Assembly (NCBI RefSeq): GCF_900116765.1
Contig: NZ_UETC01000003.1
Coordinates: forward strand, 372,001-436,000
Reading direction: 5' to 3'
Length of the DNA: 64,000 nt
Source of the DNA: Jannaschia seohaensis
GTDB lineage: Bacteria > Pseudomonadota > Alphaproteobacteria > Rhodobacterales > Rhodobacteraceae
In this document: positions 25,503 to 33,617 of the stretch, one piece after another
How positions within the stretch are numbered: the stretch's first letter is position 1
Layout: each line of letters begins with the position of its first letter
Made by a program: the position numbers and the translations under genes
The notes under the pieces: generated by a model
The model's database searches: none
The model's input: the letters and a program-made list of their open reading frames with translations, nothing else
Told to the model about the DNA's origin: nothing

Positions 25503-26396
25503 ATGGAAACGAACTGGCTGGACGACGTCCTCACCCTCCTGGAAGAGCGGAATCTAACGCGTGCCGCAGAGCGACGGAACGTGACGCAGCCCGCGTTTTC
25601 CCGCCGTATCAGAGGTTTCGAGGACTGGCTCGGTCGGCCGATCCTCGGTCGGGGCCCCAATCGGATCGAGATCGACCCGGCCTTGGCGGCGAACGAGGCG
25701 GAGATCCGGGCTCTGGTCTCACAAATATCGGAGCTACGCCTAAGGATCGTGCATCATGATCCGAACGCGACCACTCTGCGGATCGCGGCCCAGCATGCCG
25801 CGCTCGTCTCGCAGCTCCCCGACATGGCGGATCGCGCGCGCCGGGCCTTTCCGGGGCTGCGTCTACGGGTGCGCGCGGGGAATCTAGACGACTGTGTGAA
25901 TCGGCTCCTGCGCGGCGATGTCGAGATGCTCCTGTGCCATGAAGCGGCCAATGCCGCGCCGCTGCGCTTCGGTTCCGGCGTGCGGCGGGTGCAATATGGC
26001 ACGGACGGTCTGATCCCCGTGGTCGGGGGCGCGCTGCGCGATGCGCCGCATGTCGACGACCTGCCTGCCATCGTCTATCCGCAGGAGAGCTATTTCGGCG
26101 CGGTGCTGTCCCGGCGGGAGCGGCGCTATGGCACCGCCGCGCAGGCCGGCTCGGTGGTCTGCGAGACGGCCTTCTCGGCAGGAATCCGGGAGATGGTGCT
26201 GGCCGGGATCGGCGTGGCCTGGCTGCCGAGCAGCATGGTCCGCCGCGACCTGGCGCGCGGCGCGCTCGTCTCGCTGGCCGACAGGTTCGGATCGGAGCCG
26301 TTGGAGACGGCGGTCTATGCGGATTCCGGCTCGGACACGGTGACGGCGCTGCTGTCCTTGTGGATGGGCGAGGACCGAACCGGCGGTGCACCTTGA
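25503..26396 (+). CDS. LysR-family regulator, divergent from the PLP-enzyme gene
   Basis: A 297-aa LysR protein: winged helix at residues 1-60 ([39 protein letters not shown]) and a C-terminal effector domain with [20 protein letters not shown]. It is divergently arranged with the D-cysteine desulfhydrase/cysteate lyase-type gene, and a perfect palindrome sits in the shared promoter, so it probably controls that gene and the transporter downstream. A LysR gene is also found beside cuyA in other bacteria. The effector may be the substrate or an acetylserine-like signal; unknown. Confidence 0.9.
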   Translation: METNWLDDVLTLLEERNLTRAAERRNVTQPAFSRRIRGFEDWLGRPILGRGPNRIEIDPALAANEAEIRALVSQISELRLRIVHHDPNATTLRIAAQHAALVSQLPDMADRARRAFPGLRLRVRAGNLDDCVNRLLRGDVEMLLCHEAANAAPLRFGSGVRRVQYGTDGLIPVVGGALRDAPHVDDLPAIVYPQESYFGAVLSRRERRYGTAAQAGSVVCETAFSAGIREMVLAGIGVAWLPSSMVRRDLARGALVSLADRFGSEPLETAVYADSGSDTVTALLSLWMGEDRTGGAP

Positions 26397-26467
26397 TCCT
26401 CCCCACGCGGGAGACGCGGGCGCGTCGCGGATAAGGCCGGCGCGGGCCGGGACGCAAAACGCGCGCG

Positions 26468-26494
26468 GCAGCCTGCCCGATCGGGGCAGGCTGC
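26468..26494. terminator. Bidirectional hairpin between LysR and DoxX genes
   Basis: GCAGCCTGCCC (26468-26478) pairs exactly with GGGCAGGCTGC (26484-26494) over a 5-base loop, in the gap between two convergent genes. There is no T tract on the plus strand; on the minus strand TTTT follows about 10 bases after the stem. Confidence 0.6.
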
Positions 26495-26532
26495 ACGGGC
26501 CGGGGCCGATGTCTGGAGGTGGGTTAAGCGCT

Positions 26533-26952
26533 TCAGGCAGCGACGGCCTGGCCCGGACGCCCCTCGGGCAGCAGCGCATAGGCGCCCGGGCCCATCGCCG
26601 CGACCGCGCCCTGCACGACCGTCCAGAACAGCGGGAATTCCCAGCCGCCGCCTTCGTTGCTGAAGAGCCAGCCATAGCCCGCATGCGCCCAGGTCGCGCC
26701 CAGCAGCACCGGGATCAGCGCCAGAGCCACCGCGCGGGTATAGACCCCGGCGATCAGCGCGAGGCCGCCGAAGATCTCGGCGAAGATCGTCGCATAGGCG
26801 AGCAGAGCGGGCAGGCCGAGGCTTTCGAAGAAGGCGACGGTGCCCGGGAGGGTGAAGACGAACACTTTCAGCAGGCCGTGGGCGAGAAAGAGGCCGCCGG
26901 TGATGACGCGGAGCGCGAGGGCCGCATAAGGCGCGGTACGGGTATCGATCAT
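26533..26952 (-). CDS. DoxX family membrane protein
   Basis: A 139-aa protein with four membrane helices (residues about 10-28, 47-68, 73-93 and 105-125). ALRVITGGLFLAHGLLKVF and YATIFAEIFGGLALIAGVYTR are DoxX hallmarks. DoxX proteins are linked to quinone or thiosulfate redox and to oxidative stress, but the exact role varies. It is divergent from the LysR gene at 27112, which likely controls it. Confidence 0.88.
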   Translation of the reverse strand: MIDTRTAPYAALALRVITGGLFLAHGLLKVFVFTLPGTVAFFESLGLPALLAYATIFAEIFGGLALIAGVYTRAVALALIPVLLGATWAHAGYGWLFSNEGGGWEFPLFWTVVQGAVAAMGPGAYALLPEGRPGQAVAA

Positions 26953-27079
26953 GGGTCGAGGTCCTTGGGGTCTGTCATTGGCGCGGGCGGTCGAACCGGG
27001 CCTCGTGCCCGATCCACGGGCCGTCCCGTCGATGACCCGCATTTGGCGCATCGGATTGGTTCGAAAAATATCGCTAGTG

Positions 27080-27094
27080 GCGAATGATTTTCGC
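27080..27094. promoter_or_regulatory. Short inverted repeat between doxX-like and LysR genes
   Basis: GCGAA (27080-27084) and TTCGC (27090-27094) flank TGATT in an AT-rich stretch 17 bases before the LysR start and 127 bases before the DoxX start. A LysR-box (T-N11-A) interpretation is possible. The arms are only 5 bp. Confidence 0.4.
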
Positions 27095-27111
27095 GGATAT
27101 GTTCCAAATCC

Positions 27112-28032
27112 ATGGATCGGATCGAAGGGCTCCGCACATTCGTCGCCGCTGTCGAAGCCGGGTCGTTCACGGCCGCGGCGGATCGGCTGGGTATCTCCAA
27201 GAAGCTCGTCAGCAAATATGTGGGTCAGCTCGAAACGGTGCTCGGCACCCGGTTGCTGAGCCGCACGACGCGGTCGTTGGGCCTCACCCGGTCCGGCGAG
27301 CGCGTCTATCCCCGAGCGGTGGCGCTGCTGGCGGATTTCGACGAGTTGCTGGCCGAGACCCGCGCCGAAGAGCAGGGGTTGAGCGGGACGCTGCGCATCG
27401 CCGCGCCTGTCGCGTTCGGGGAGCTGTATCTCCACGATGTGCTCTCCGATTTCGCGGCGGAACATCCCGCGCTGTCGATCGATTTGCAGTTGAACGACCG
27501 CTTCGTGGATCTCGCGGCCGAAGGGTTCGACTTGGCTTTGCGGATCGGCGCCTTGGAGGATTCCGCGCTCCGCGCCCGGCGGATCGGGGAGACCGCGCTG
27601 ATCGTCGTCGGGTCGCCGGACTATTTCGCGCGGGCGGGGCGGCCCGCGCATCCGGACGGCCTGCGGGACCATGTCTGCATCCGCGACGCGAATATCCGCG
27701 GCGGGCCGACATGGCCGTTCGAGATCGCCGGACAGGTCCGCGCGGTCCCGGTGACGGCGCGGATGCGGGTCAACAGCGCGGCCGCCGTCCGGCTGTCGGC
27801 GCTGCGCGGGGACGGGCTGTGCCTGTGCCCGGACTACATCGTCGGGCCCGACATCGCGGCCGGCCGGCTGGAGCGGGTTCTCTCCGGCTTTCCCTCCGGC
27901 ATCCGGGGCATCCATGTCGTCTATGGCGACGCGCCGCGCCTTCCGGCGCGCACGCGTGCCGCGCTGGACATGCTGGCCGCGCGCTTCAAGCTCCCGCCCT
28001 GGCGACAGCGCGCGGAGCGGGGGCGCGCCTGA
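27112..28032 (+). CDS. LysR-family regulator, divergent from DoxX gene
   Basis: A 306-aa LysR protein of the subgroup that often controls DoxX or quinone-related genes. The helix-turn-helix is MDRIEGLRTFVAAVEAGSF through RLGISKKLVSKYVGQLETVL; SKKLVSKY replaces the more usual SRPAVSRQ type. The effector domain includes GTLRIAAPVAFGELYLHDVL and FDLALRIGALEDSALRARRI. No Shine-Dalgarno is visible before the ATG. Target by position: the DoxX gene. Quinones or electrophiles are the usual inducers in this subgroup, which is inference here. Confidence 0.9.
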   Translation: MDRIEGLRTFVAAVEAGSFTAAADRLGISKKLVSKYVGQLETVLGTRLLSRTTRSLGLTRSGERVYPRAVALLADFDELLAETRAEEQGLSGTLRIAAPVAFGELYLHDVLSDFAAEHPALSIDLQLNDRFVDLAAEGFDLALRIGALEDSALRARRIGETALIVVGSPDYFARAGRPAHPDGLRDHVCIRDANIRGGPTWPFEIAGQVRAVPVTARMRVNSAAAVRLSALRGDGLCLCPDYIVGPDIAAGRLERVLSGFPSGIRGIHVVYGDAPRLPARTRAALDMLAARFKLPPWRQRAERGRA

Positions 28033-28238
28033 GTTCGGGATGGCGTTGAGAAGGGCGTTGAGAGGGGCGTGGCTTTTCTCGCAACCTTTGGATCCGTCTC
28101 GCGGGGCGAACGTGTCGCTGGTTCTGTCGGCTGCGGGCGGGATGCAGAGTTGACGGCAGGCGCAATTTCCGAGGGCTGATCGAGGCGCCATCCCTTGCCC
28201 TTGCGCGCGGCAGTGACCAGATCCCCCTTGTTGCGGAA

Positions 28239-28247
28239 AACTTATAC
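28239..28247 (+). promoter_or_regulatory. AACTTATAC motif before the Rrf2 gene
   Basis: AACTTATAC sits 30 bases before the Rrf2-family start and recurs at 30372-30380 before the DUF2892-YeeE operon. It could be a half-site for the Rrf2 protein, or a shared -10-like element. The stretch 28033-28238 upstream holds nothing else I can name. Confidence 0.35.
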
Positions 28248-28277
28248 GCGGGATAGAGGAATTCTCTGGAGGCCCGT

Positions 28278-28748
28278 ATGAAGCTGACATCCTATTCCAA
28301 TTTCGCGCTGCGTTCGCTGCAGCTGGCGGCTCTCAAGGCGCCCGAGTTGATCCGCGTCGATGACGTTGTGCGCGTGCACGGGTTGGCGCGGCCGCATATC
28401 GTCAAGATCGTTCACGAGCTTGGGCGCGCCGGCTATCTCGAAACCGTGCGCGGCAGGGGCGGCGGCTTTCGGCTCGCGAGACCGGCGGAGGACATCGTGA
28501 TCGGTGACGTGGTTCGATTGACAGAGGGGCCGCTCGATATCGTCGAGTGCTTCAATCCCGAGCGGAACACCTGCCCGCTGATCGGCATCTGCAAGCTGTC
28601 GCGGGCGCTGAAAGCGGCGACCAACGCGTTCATGGCGGTGCTCGATGATCTGACGCTGGCCGATATCGCCGCGAACCGGGGGGAGCTTCTGGCGCGGATC
28701 GCGCCGATCGAAGAGGGCATCGTGGCTCCGATGCGGCTGGCCCGATGA
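28278..28748 (+). CDS. Rrf2-family regulator with Fe-S cysteines (NsrR/IscR-like)
   Basis: A 156-aa Rrf2 winged-helix regulator. Three cysteines, C91, C99 and C105, in the loop ECFNPERNTC then PLIGICKL match the Fe-S ligand pattern of NsrR more than the tight IscR spacing. NsrR proteins sense nitric oxide. Here the neighbours are persulfide/sulfide genes, so sulfide, NO or redox sensing are all open. CTGGAGG precedes the ATG. The stop overlaps the following Crp/Fnr gene (ATGA), so two regulators are made together. Confidence 0.88.
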   Translation: MKLTSYSNFALRSLQLAALKAPELIRVDDVVRVHGLARPHIVKIVHELGRAGYLETVRGRGGGFRLARPAEDIVIGDVVRLTEGPLDIVECFNPERNTCPLIGICKLSRALKAATNAFMAVLDDLTLADIAANRGELLARIAPIEEGIVAPMRLAR

Positions 28749-29410
28749 GCGGCGAGGATTGGACCGATCGGTTTCAAGGGACCCGAGCGCTGCCGCGCCA
28801 GGTGCGGGATCGGCTGTTGCAGGTCGCACAGGTCCGAACCTATCCCAAGGGGCATCAGGTCTTCGGTCCCAGCAATGTACCTGACAGCCTTCTGTTCCTC
28901 GTCGAGGGCACGATCCGGGTCTCTCAATCCTCGGAAAACGGACGGGAAATCGTCCTCTACCGGGTCGATGCCGGGGAGAGCTGCGTTCTGACCACGGCCT
29001 GCATGCTGGCCGAGGAGGCCTATAACGCGGAGGGCATTGCCGAGACGGATATCAAGATCGTCATGCTGCCGAAATTGGCCTTCGACGCGCTCGTGGCGGA
29101 TGAGCTGGCCTTCCGGAACTTCGTCTTCGCGGCCTATTCCCGGCGCCTTATCGATCTGTTGCGCGTGGTCGACGATGTCGCTTTCGGCCGGATCGACGTG
29201 CGGCTCGCCGACCGGCTTCTCGCGCTCGCCGGCGGGGACAAGGAAATCGCCGCGACCCATCAGCAAATCGCCAGCGAGCTGGGGACCGCGCGCGAAGTCA
29301 TCTCCAGGGTTCTGAACGATTTTCAGAAGCGGGGGCTGGTCGCTCAGTCGCGCGGACGGATCGCGGTTCTGGACAAACCCAAGCTAAGGGCCCTTGCTGA
29401 GTCCGATTGA
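28745..29410 (+). CDS. Crp/Fnr-family regulator
   Basis: A 221-aa protein: cyclic-nucleotide-binding-like beta-roll (residues about 15-130; PKGHQVFGPSNVPDSLLFLVEGTIRVSQ and DAGESCVLTTACML) and C-terminal helix-turn-helix (HQQIASELGTAREVISRVLNDF). It lacks the N-terminal FNR cysteine cluster. Two near-adjacent thiol positions (C79 and C84) suggest redox or persulfide sensing, an inference from context. It is coupled to the Rrf2 gene and overlaps the convergent DedA gene by 27 bases. Similar Crp/Fnr genes sit beside YeeE/DUF2892/MBL genes in other alphaproteobacteria. Confidence 0.88.
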   Translation: MSGEDWTDRFQGTRALPRQVRDRLLQVAQVRTYPKGHQVFGPSNVPDSLLFLVEGTIRVSQSSENGREIVLYRVDAGESCVLTTACMLAEEAYNAEGIAETDIKIVMLPKLAFDALVADELAFRNFVFAAYSRRLIDLLRVVDDVAFGRIDVRLADRLLALAGGDKEIAATHQQIASELGTAREVISRVLNDFQKRGLVAQSRGRIAVLDKPKLRALAESD

Positions 29411-29983
29411 CGGTCGGTCCTTGGTTCCGCGGCGCCACAGCAGCTTGAGCGCGACGGCCATCAGCGTGAGCGACGTTGCCAACCCGATGAGGGTGGAGAG
29501 CGCGTCGGAAATCATCGCCAGCGCGTGCCCAAAGGCCGCACCGAGCGAGATGTAGAGGCCGACCCAGACGACCTCTCCGGCCAGTTCGGGCAGGAGGAAC
29601 CGGCGCCAGGAGGTTGCACCGGCCCCCGCCGCGAGGTTGACGGCCGGACCCAGGGGCGCGACCAGCCATCGACTGAGGAAAATGGCCCAGGTGCCGCGCT
29701 CCTGGAGATAACGCCCAACCTTCTCCGTCGCTTCCGTGTGACCGGCGAGAAATGTCGACGCGTATCGTCCCAGAAGAAAGCCGACATTATCGCCGATCAC
29801 CGCCGATGCGAACGCGGTCAGCACGGTTGCCACCAGAGGCAGATCGCCGGACGCGACAAAGGCGCCTGACAGCAGAAGAAGCATCGAGGCGGGCAGGGGG
29901 AGGCCAAGGCATGCGAGGACGATGGCCGCAAAGAGCGCGGGCAACCCGTAGGTCGGCAGGGCATCCAGCAGCAATTCGGTCAT
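29384..29983 (-). CDS. DedA/VTT-domain membrane protein
   Basis: A 199-aa DedA-family protein, probably a lipid scramblase or proton-coupled flippase. LPASMLLLLSGAFVASGDL, GDNVGFLLGRY, the reentrant block RWLVAPLGPAVNLAAGAG and a final PELAGEVVWVGLYISLG give the family. Its C-terminus overlaps the end of the convergent Crp/Fnr gene. Its start overlaps the stop of the small membrane protein gene upstream (ATGA), so those two form a unit. Confidence 0.9.
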   Translation of the reverse strand: MTELLLDALPTYGLPALFAAIVLACLGLPLPASMLLLLSGAFVASGDLPLVATVLTAFASAVIGDNVGFLLGRYASTFLAGHTEATEKVGRYLQERGTWAIFLSRWLVAPLGPAVNLAAGAGATSWRRFLLPELAGEVVWVGLYISLGAAFGHALAMISDALSTLIGLATSLTLMAVALKLLWRRGTKDRPSIGLSKGP

Positions 29984-30339
29984 CGCGACCGGATGTCCTG
30001 GATGGCGGCCTCGACCTCACGGCTGGTTTCTTCGAAGGTCTGGCCGCGCATCTTGGCGAGCTCTTTCAGCGACAGCCCTCTGTTCGCCTCTGGGTCAAGG
30101 CCGAGCGACGCGGCGAGCGCCTCGCGCTCGACACCGTAGGATCTCGCCACGAAGCCGACCGGCATCCACGGCTCAAGCGCCTGATCCTGATGCGCGGGGT
30201 CTGACCAATAGACAAGCTGGACGATGCCGCGGACAGCGAAAAGGGCGGTGCCGAGCACCGACGCGATCAGAAGCGCCCATAACAGCCGCCGATATGTCCT
30301 GTGCGTCGGGACGCCTGCCTCATCGGCTTTCTTGCTCAT
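29980..30339 (-). CDS. Single-pass membrane protein of unknown function
   Basis: A 119-aa protein with one N-terminal membrane helix (residues about 18-40; LLWALLIASVLGTALFAVRG). The soluble C-terminal domain has a helix-rich region GFVARSYGVEREALAASLGL followed by SLKELAKMRGQTFEETSREV, reminiscent of a small DNA-binding-like or EF-type helical repeat. No family is certain. It is divergent from the DUF2892-YeeE operon and translationally coupled to DedA. Confidence 0.7.
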   Translation of the reverse strand: MSKKADEAGVPTHRTYRRLLWALLIASVLGTALFAVRGIVQLVYWSDPAHQDQALEPWMPVGFVARSYGVEREALAASLGLDPEANRGLSLKELAKMRGQTFEETSREVEAAIQDIRSR

Positions 30340-30371
30340 TGGGTGACATTATCACTGACCTGCGCGATCGG

Positions 30372-30380
30372 AACTTATAC
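30372..30380 (+). promoter_or_regulatory. AACTTATAC motif before the DUF2892-YeeE operon
   Basis: Second copy of the AACTTATAC seen before the Rrf2 gene, ending 41 bases before the DUF2892 start. It lies inside a loose dyad, GGAA (30370-30373) and TTCC about 20 bases later, with GGTTAAC on the right arm. It is a candidate Rrf2 or Crp/Fnr operator. Confidence 0.35.
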
Positions 30381-30421
30381 CTCATGGTTAACTTTCCGAC
30401 TCGGAGGAAACGGAGGACACC

Positions 30422-30637
30422 ATGACGAAGAATATAGGAACCATCGACCGCATTCTCCGCGCGGCCTTGGGGCTGGGGCTGCTCTACCTGGCGCTGGTCA
30501 GCGGCCTGCCGCTATTCGAGGGATCGCTCGCCAAATATGGCGCGGCGGCCATAGGGGGCGTCATGCTGGCGACGTCGGCGCTCCGGACCTGCCCGCTCTA
30601 CAGCCTGTTCGGCTTCAAGACCTGCCGGGAGTGCTGA
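30422..30637 (+). CDS. DUF2892 (YgaP-like) membrane protein
   Basis: A 71-aa two-helix protein of the DUF2892 family, the transmembrane part that in YgaP is fused to a rhodanese domain. MTKNIGTIDRILRAALGLGL and TSALRTCPLYSLFGFKTC are family hallmarks; the cysteines at positions 57, 68 and 71 could carry sulfane sulfur. GGAGGACACC precedes the ATG. It starts the reactive-sulfur operon that continues with the two YeeE/YedE halves. Confidence 0.9.
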   Translation: MTKNIGTIDRILRAALGLGLLYLALVSGLPLFEGSLAKYGAAAIGGVMLATSALRTCPLYSLFGFKTCREC

Positions 30638-30638
30638 G

Positions 30639-31070
30639 ATGGAGACGGCTTTCACTCCTTTGACGTCGTTCGGTGGCGGTCTGCTGATCGGGCTTGGCGC
30701 TGTTCTGTTGATGCTGGGCCTTGGACGCATCTTCGGTGCGACCGGCATCCTGTCCGGCACGGTCTTTGTGGAGAACCGCGAGGAACTCGCATGGCGGCTC
30801 GCTCTGATCCTCGGCATGGTTCTGGCACCGGGCCTGATCTACGTGGTGACTGGCGCGATGCCGACTCTCAACGTGCCGGTCAGCCCGGCAATGATCGTGA
30901 TCGGCGGTGTCATCGTCGGGCTCGGCGCCAGCCTCGGCTCCGGCTGCACCTCGGGCCATGGGGTCTGCGGTCTGTCGCGCCTGTCCATCCGCTCGCTTGT
31001 CGCAGTGCCGACCTTCATGGCGACGGCTGCGATCACGGTCTTCCTGATCCGTCACGTTTTCGGAGGGTAA
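30639..31070 (+). CDS. YeeE/YedE-type sulfur transporter, first half (PmpA-like)
   Basis: A 143-aa membrane protein with four helices, one half of a YeeE/YedE (DUF395/sulf_transp) channel. The conserved block [21 protein letters not shown] (near residues 98-118) contains the Cys used by YeeE/TsuA proteins to hand on thiosulfate or sulfane sulfur. Split PmpA/PmpB-type pairs accompany sulfide-responsive regulons in other proteobacteria. It starts two bases after the DUF2892 stop. Confidence 0.9.
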   Translation: METAFTPLTSFGGGLLIGLGAVLLMLGLGRIFGATGILSGTVFVENREELAWRLALILGMVLAPGLIYVVTGAMPTLNVPVSPAMIVIGGVIVGLGASLGSGCTSGHGVCGLSRLSIRSLVAVPTFMATAAITVFLIRHVFGG

Positions 31071-31074
31071 CGAT

Positions 31075-31506
31075 ATGAAATTGGTATTCGCTCTCCTGAC
31101 CGGGCTCGTGTTCGGCACCGGTATCGCGATTTCCGGCATGATGGACCCGGCCAAGGTCCTGAACTTCTTCGATCTCGCCGGCACCTGGGATCCCAGCCTC
31201 GCTTTCGTGATGGGCGGCGCCCTGGTGGTGACCTTCGTCGGCTACCGGCTGGCCTGGCGCCGCGAGGCTCCGCTTTTTGGCGGTCGCTTCCAGCTGCCGA
31301 CCTCCACCGATCTGGACGCCAAGCTCATCGGCGGCTCCGCGCTTTTCGGCGTGGGTTGGGGCATCGCGGGCTTCTGCCCCGGTGCTGCGATCCCGGCGCT
31401 CGGCACCGGCCGTTGGGAAGTCGTGCTGTTCCTCATTGCGGTCGTCGTTGGCTTCTTCCTGCGCCGCGTTCTGCTCACGGTCACGCCCAAGGGGTCGACG
31501 TCATGA
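31075..31506 (+). CDS. YeeE/YedE-type sulfur transporter, second half (DUF6691, PmpB-like)
   Basis: A 143-aa partner of the preceding gene, with helices around FALLTGLVFGTGIAISGMMD, and GVGWGIAGFCPGAAIPALG (near residue 100) carrying the conserved Cys. The two halves together should form one sulfur-conducting channel. Four bases separate the two genes, and the stop overlaps the next ATG (31503), so expression is tightly linked. Confidence 0.9.
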   Translation: MKLVFALLTGLVFGTGIAISGMMDPAKVLNFFDLAGTWDPSLAFVMGGALVVTFVGYRLAWRREAPLFGGRFQLPTSTDLDAKLIGGSALFGVGWGIAGFCPGAAIPALGTGRWEVVLFLIAVVVGFFLRRVLLTVTPKGSTS

Positions 31507-32096
31507 CCAGGAGATTGCTCTACGCGGCCGCCTTCGCGACGACCTTGGGCGTTGCAGGGCTTGCCGGTCTCAGCCTCGCTCAGGGCATGCACGGTCCTGC
31601 CCATGGCTCCGGCCACGGTTTTGTCCACGGACACGGCTTCGGGATGCATGACGAGACCAACATGCCCGGCTTGCGGGGCGAAAACGCCACGCAGCAGGAG
31701 AGCGCCGAACTGGCGGTCATGTTCCGCAACTTCGACACCATCACCCGCGAGGTCGAGAACCTGCCGAACGGCATTCGCACGGTGACGCGCTCCTCGGACC
31801 CCGAGGTGATGGATGTGCTCGTGAGCCATGCCGTCGGCATGATCGACCGGGTCGGGCGCAAGGACGATCCGAAGATCTTCATCCAGAGCCCGACGCTCGA
31901 CGTCTTCTTCCTGCGCGGCGACGAAATCCGCTCCGAGGTTGAAGTGACCGACGAAGGTCTCGTTGTGATACAAACGTCGGACAATCCCGTGATGGTCGAG
32001 GCGCTTCAGGTTCACGCGGCCGAAGTGACCGACATGGCCGACCGCGGCATGGCCGCGGTTCACGACATGATGATGCAACAGCAGCGCCGTCACTGA
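31503..32096 (+). CDS. His/Met-rich periplasmic protein, unknown function
   Basis: A 197-aa secreted protein: signal peptide MTRRLLYAAAFATTLGVAG to about residue 26. It is followed by a His/Gly stretch (HGPAHGSGHGFVHGHGFGMH) that could bind copper or heme, then a helical-beta domain containing FRNFDTITREVENLPNGIRT and FFLRGDEIRSEVEVTDEG. It ends in MMMQQQRRH. No family is named with certainty. It sits between the sulfur channel and the persulfide dioxygenase-like gene, so a periplasmic role in sulfide oxidation or metal supply is possible. Confidence 0.8.
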   Translation: MTRRLLYAAAFATTLGVAGLAGLSLAQGMHGPAHGSGHGFVHGHGFGMHDETNMPGLRGENATQQESAELAVMFRNFDTITREVENLPNGIRTVTRSSDPEVMDVLVSHAVGMIDRVGRKDDPKIFIQSPTLDVFFLRGDEIRSEVEVTDEGLVVIQTSDNPVMVEALQVHAAEVTDMADRGMAAVHDMMMQQQRRH

Positions 32097-32129
32097 CGGG
32101 CGATCCAATATCTGAGAGGAGATTTTTCG

Positions 32130-33014
32130 ATGACCACCTATCCCGTCAACATGGACGTCAAACCCGATGTTCAGGCTTTCTTCGACGAAGCCACGAACAC
32201 GATCAGCTACATCGTCAAGGATCCCAGCTCGAACGCCTGCGCCATCATCGATTCCGTGATGGATATCGACTACGCCGCCGGCCGCATCACCTACGATCAC
32301 GCCGACGAGCTGATCCGCCAGGTGGAGGCCCGGGGGCTGAAGCTCGAATGGATCATCGAGACGCATGTCCACGCCGACCATCTGAGCGCCGCGCCCTACA
32401 TCCAGGAAAAGCTGGGCGGCAAGATCGGCATCGGATCGAAGATCCTGATCGTGCAGGACACGTTCGGCAAGATCTTCAACGAAGGCACCGAATTCCAGCG
32501 CGACGGCAGCCAGTTCGACGCTCTGTTCGAGGATGGCGACACCTATCAGGTCGGCAATATGACCGCCTTCGCCATGTACACGCCTGGCCATACGCCGGCC
32601 TGCATGGTGCATGTGATGGGCGATGCGGCCTTCGTGGGCGATACGCTCTTCATGCCCGATGGCGGCTCGGCCCGTGCCGATTTCCCCGGTGGCGATGCCG
32701 CGACGCTCTACGACAGCATTCAGAAGGTGTTGGCGCTGCCTGACGAGATGCGGCTCTTCATGTGCCACGATTACGGCCCGAACGGTCGCGACATCCAGTG
32801 GGAGACCACGGTGGGCGAAGAGAAGGCGCACAACATCCATGTAGGCGGCGGCAAGACCAAGGAAGAATTCGTCAAGTTCCGCACCGAGCGCGACGCGACG
32901 CTGGCCATGCCGAGACTGATCATCCCGTCGCTTCAGGTGAACATGCGCGCAGGCGAGATCCCGACCGACAAGGACGGGCGGCAGATGCTCAAGGTTCCGG
33001 TGAACGGCCTCTGA
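32130..33014 (+). CDS. MBL-fold hydrolase, persulfide-dioxygenase-like
   Basis: A 294-aa metallo-beta-lactamase-fold protein of the ETHE1/Blh class. The metal motif THVHADH holds H79, H81, D83 and H84; further ligands lie in TPGHTPACMVH and VGDTLFM; HDYGPNGRDIQWETTVGEEK is shared with bacterial persulfide dioxygenases. It would oxidise glutathione persulfide to sulfite, the downstream partner of the sulfide:quinone oxidoreductase encoded nearby. GAGAGGAG precedes the ATG. Glyoxalase II-like activity is the fallback reading. Confidence 0.9.
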   Translation: MTTYPVNMDVKPDVQAFFDEATNTISYIVKDPSSNACAIIDSVMDIDYAAGRITYDHADELIRQVEARGLKLEWIIETHVHADHLSAAPYIQEKLGGKIGIGSKILIVQDTFGKIFNEGTEFQRDGSQFDALFEDGDTYQVGNMTAFAMYTPGHTPACMVHVMGDAAFVGDTLFMPDGGSARADFPGGDAATLYDSIQKVLALPDEMRLFMCHDYGPNGRDIQWETTVGEEKAHNIHVGGGKTKEEFVKFRTERDATLAMPRLIIPSLQVNMRAGEIPTDKDGRQMLKVPVNGL

Positions 33015-33057
33015 CACGAGAGCGCCGGCACCCAGCCACAGAAATTAGGAGGCTCCG

Positions 33058-33549
33058 TTGTCCAACAACAAAACGATAGAGAACCTGAACAAGGCGTTGC
33101 AGATGGAAATGAGCGCCACACACCAGTACCAGTTGCACGCGCATGTGCTTGACGATTGGGGCCTCAACCTGCTCGCCGACAAGATGCGCGAGGAGCAGGC
33201 CGAGGAAGTCGGGCATTCCGACCTCTTCATCGAGCGCGTCCTGTTTCTCAAAGGGACGCCCGAGATCGCTTTCGCGAAGCCGCCGAAGCGTGCCGAAACC
33301 CTAAAGGAAATGTTCGAGTCCGACCTGGCCGACGAACAGGACGCCATCGTGTTCTACACGCAGGCGGCGCGCGAAGCCTATGAGGCCAACGATGTCGGAT
33401 CGCGTCTGCTCTTCGAGAAGATCGCCGTGGACGAGGAAGGCCACAAGGCCTGGCTAGAGCTGCAACTCGATCTGATCGAGCGGATCGGGGAGCAGGCCTA
33501 CAGCGCGAAGCTCGTTTCGCTGACACAAACCGAAGGGCAAGCCGTCTAG
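33058..33549 (+). CDS. Bacterioferritin-like protein lacking the heme methionine
   Basis: A 163-aa ferritin-like four-helix protein. Ferroxidase ligands line up with bacterioferritin: E17 (MEMSATHQY), E50 and H53 (EEVGHSD), a mid-protein Glu in DLADEQDAI, and the E/H pair in DEEGHKAW. The residue matching the Bfr heme ligand Met52 is V51, so heme binding is unlikely. The start is TTG at 33058, set by AGGAGG at 33047-33052. It belongs to the reactive-sulfur operon, which suggests a protective iron-storage or di-iron peroxidase role. Confidence 0.88.
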   Translation: MSNNKTIENLNKALQMEMSATHQYQLHAHVLDDWGLNLLADKMREEQAEEVGHSDLFIERVLFLKGTPEIAFAKPPKRAETLKEMFESDLADEQDAIVFYTQAAREAYEANDVGSRLLFEKIAVDEEGHKAWLELQLDLIERIGEQAYSAKLVSLTQTEGQAV

Positions 33550-33617
33550 CGGCACGACCTGGATCGTCGGACGCGCGCTCGGGCGCCGCTGACTGGGATT
33601 GTAGGAAGGCATATACC

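Noticed and set aside
30345-30357. GTGACATTATCAC as an FNR or CRP site before DUF2892
   Set aside because: The half-site spacing is one base short for FNR and one short for CRP, and the flanking bases do not match.
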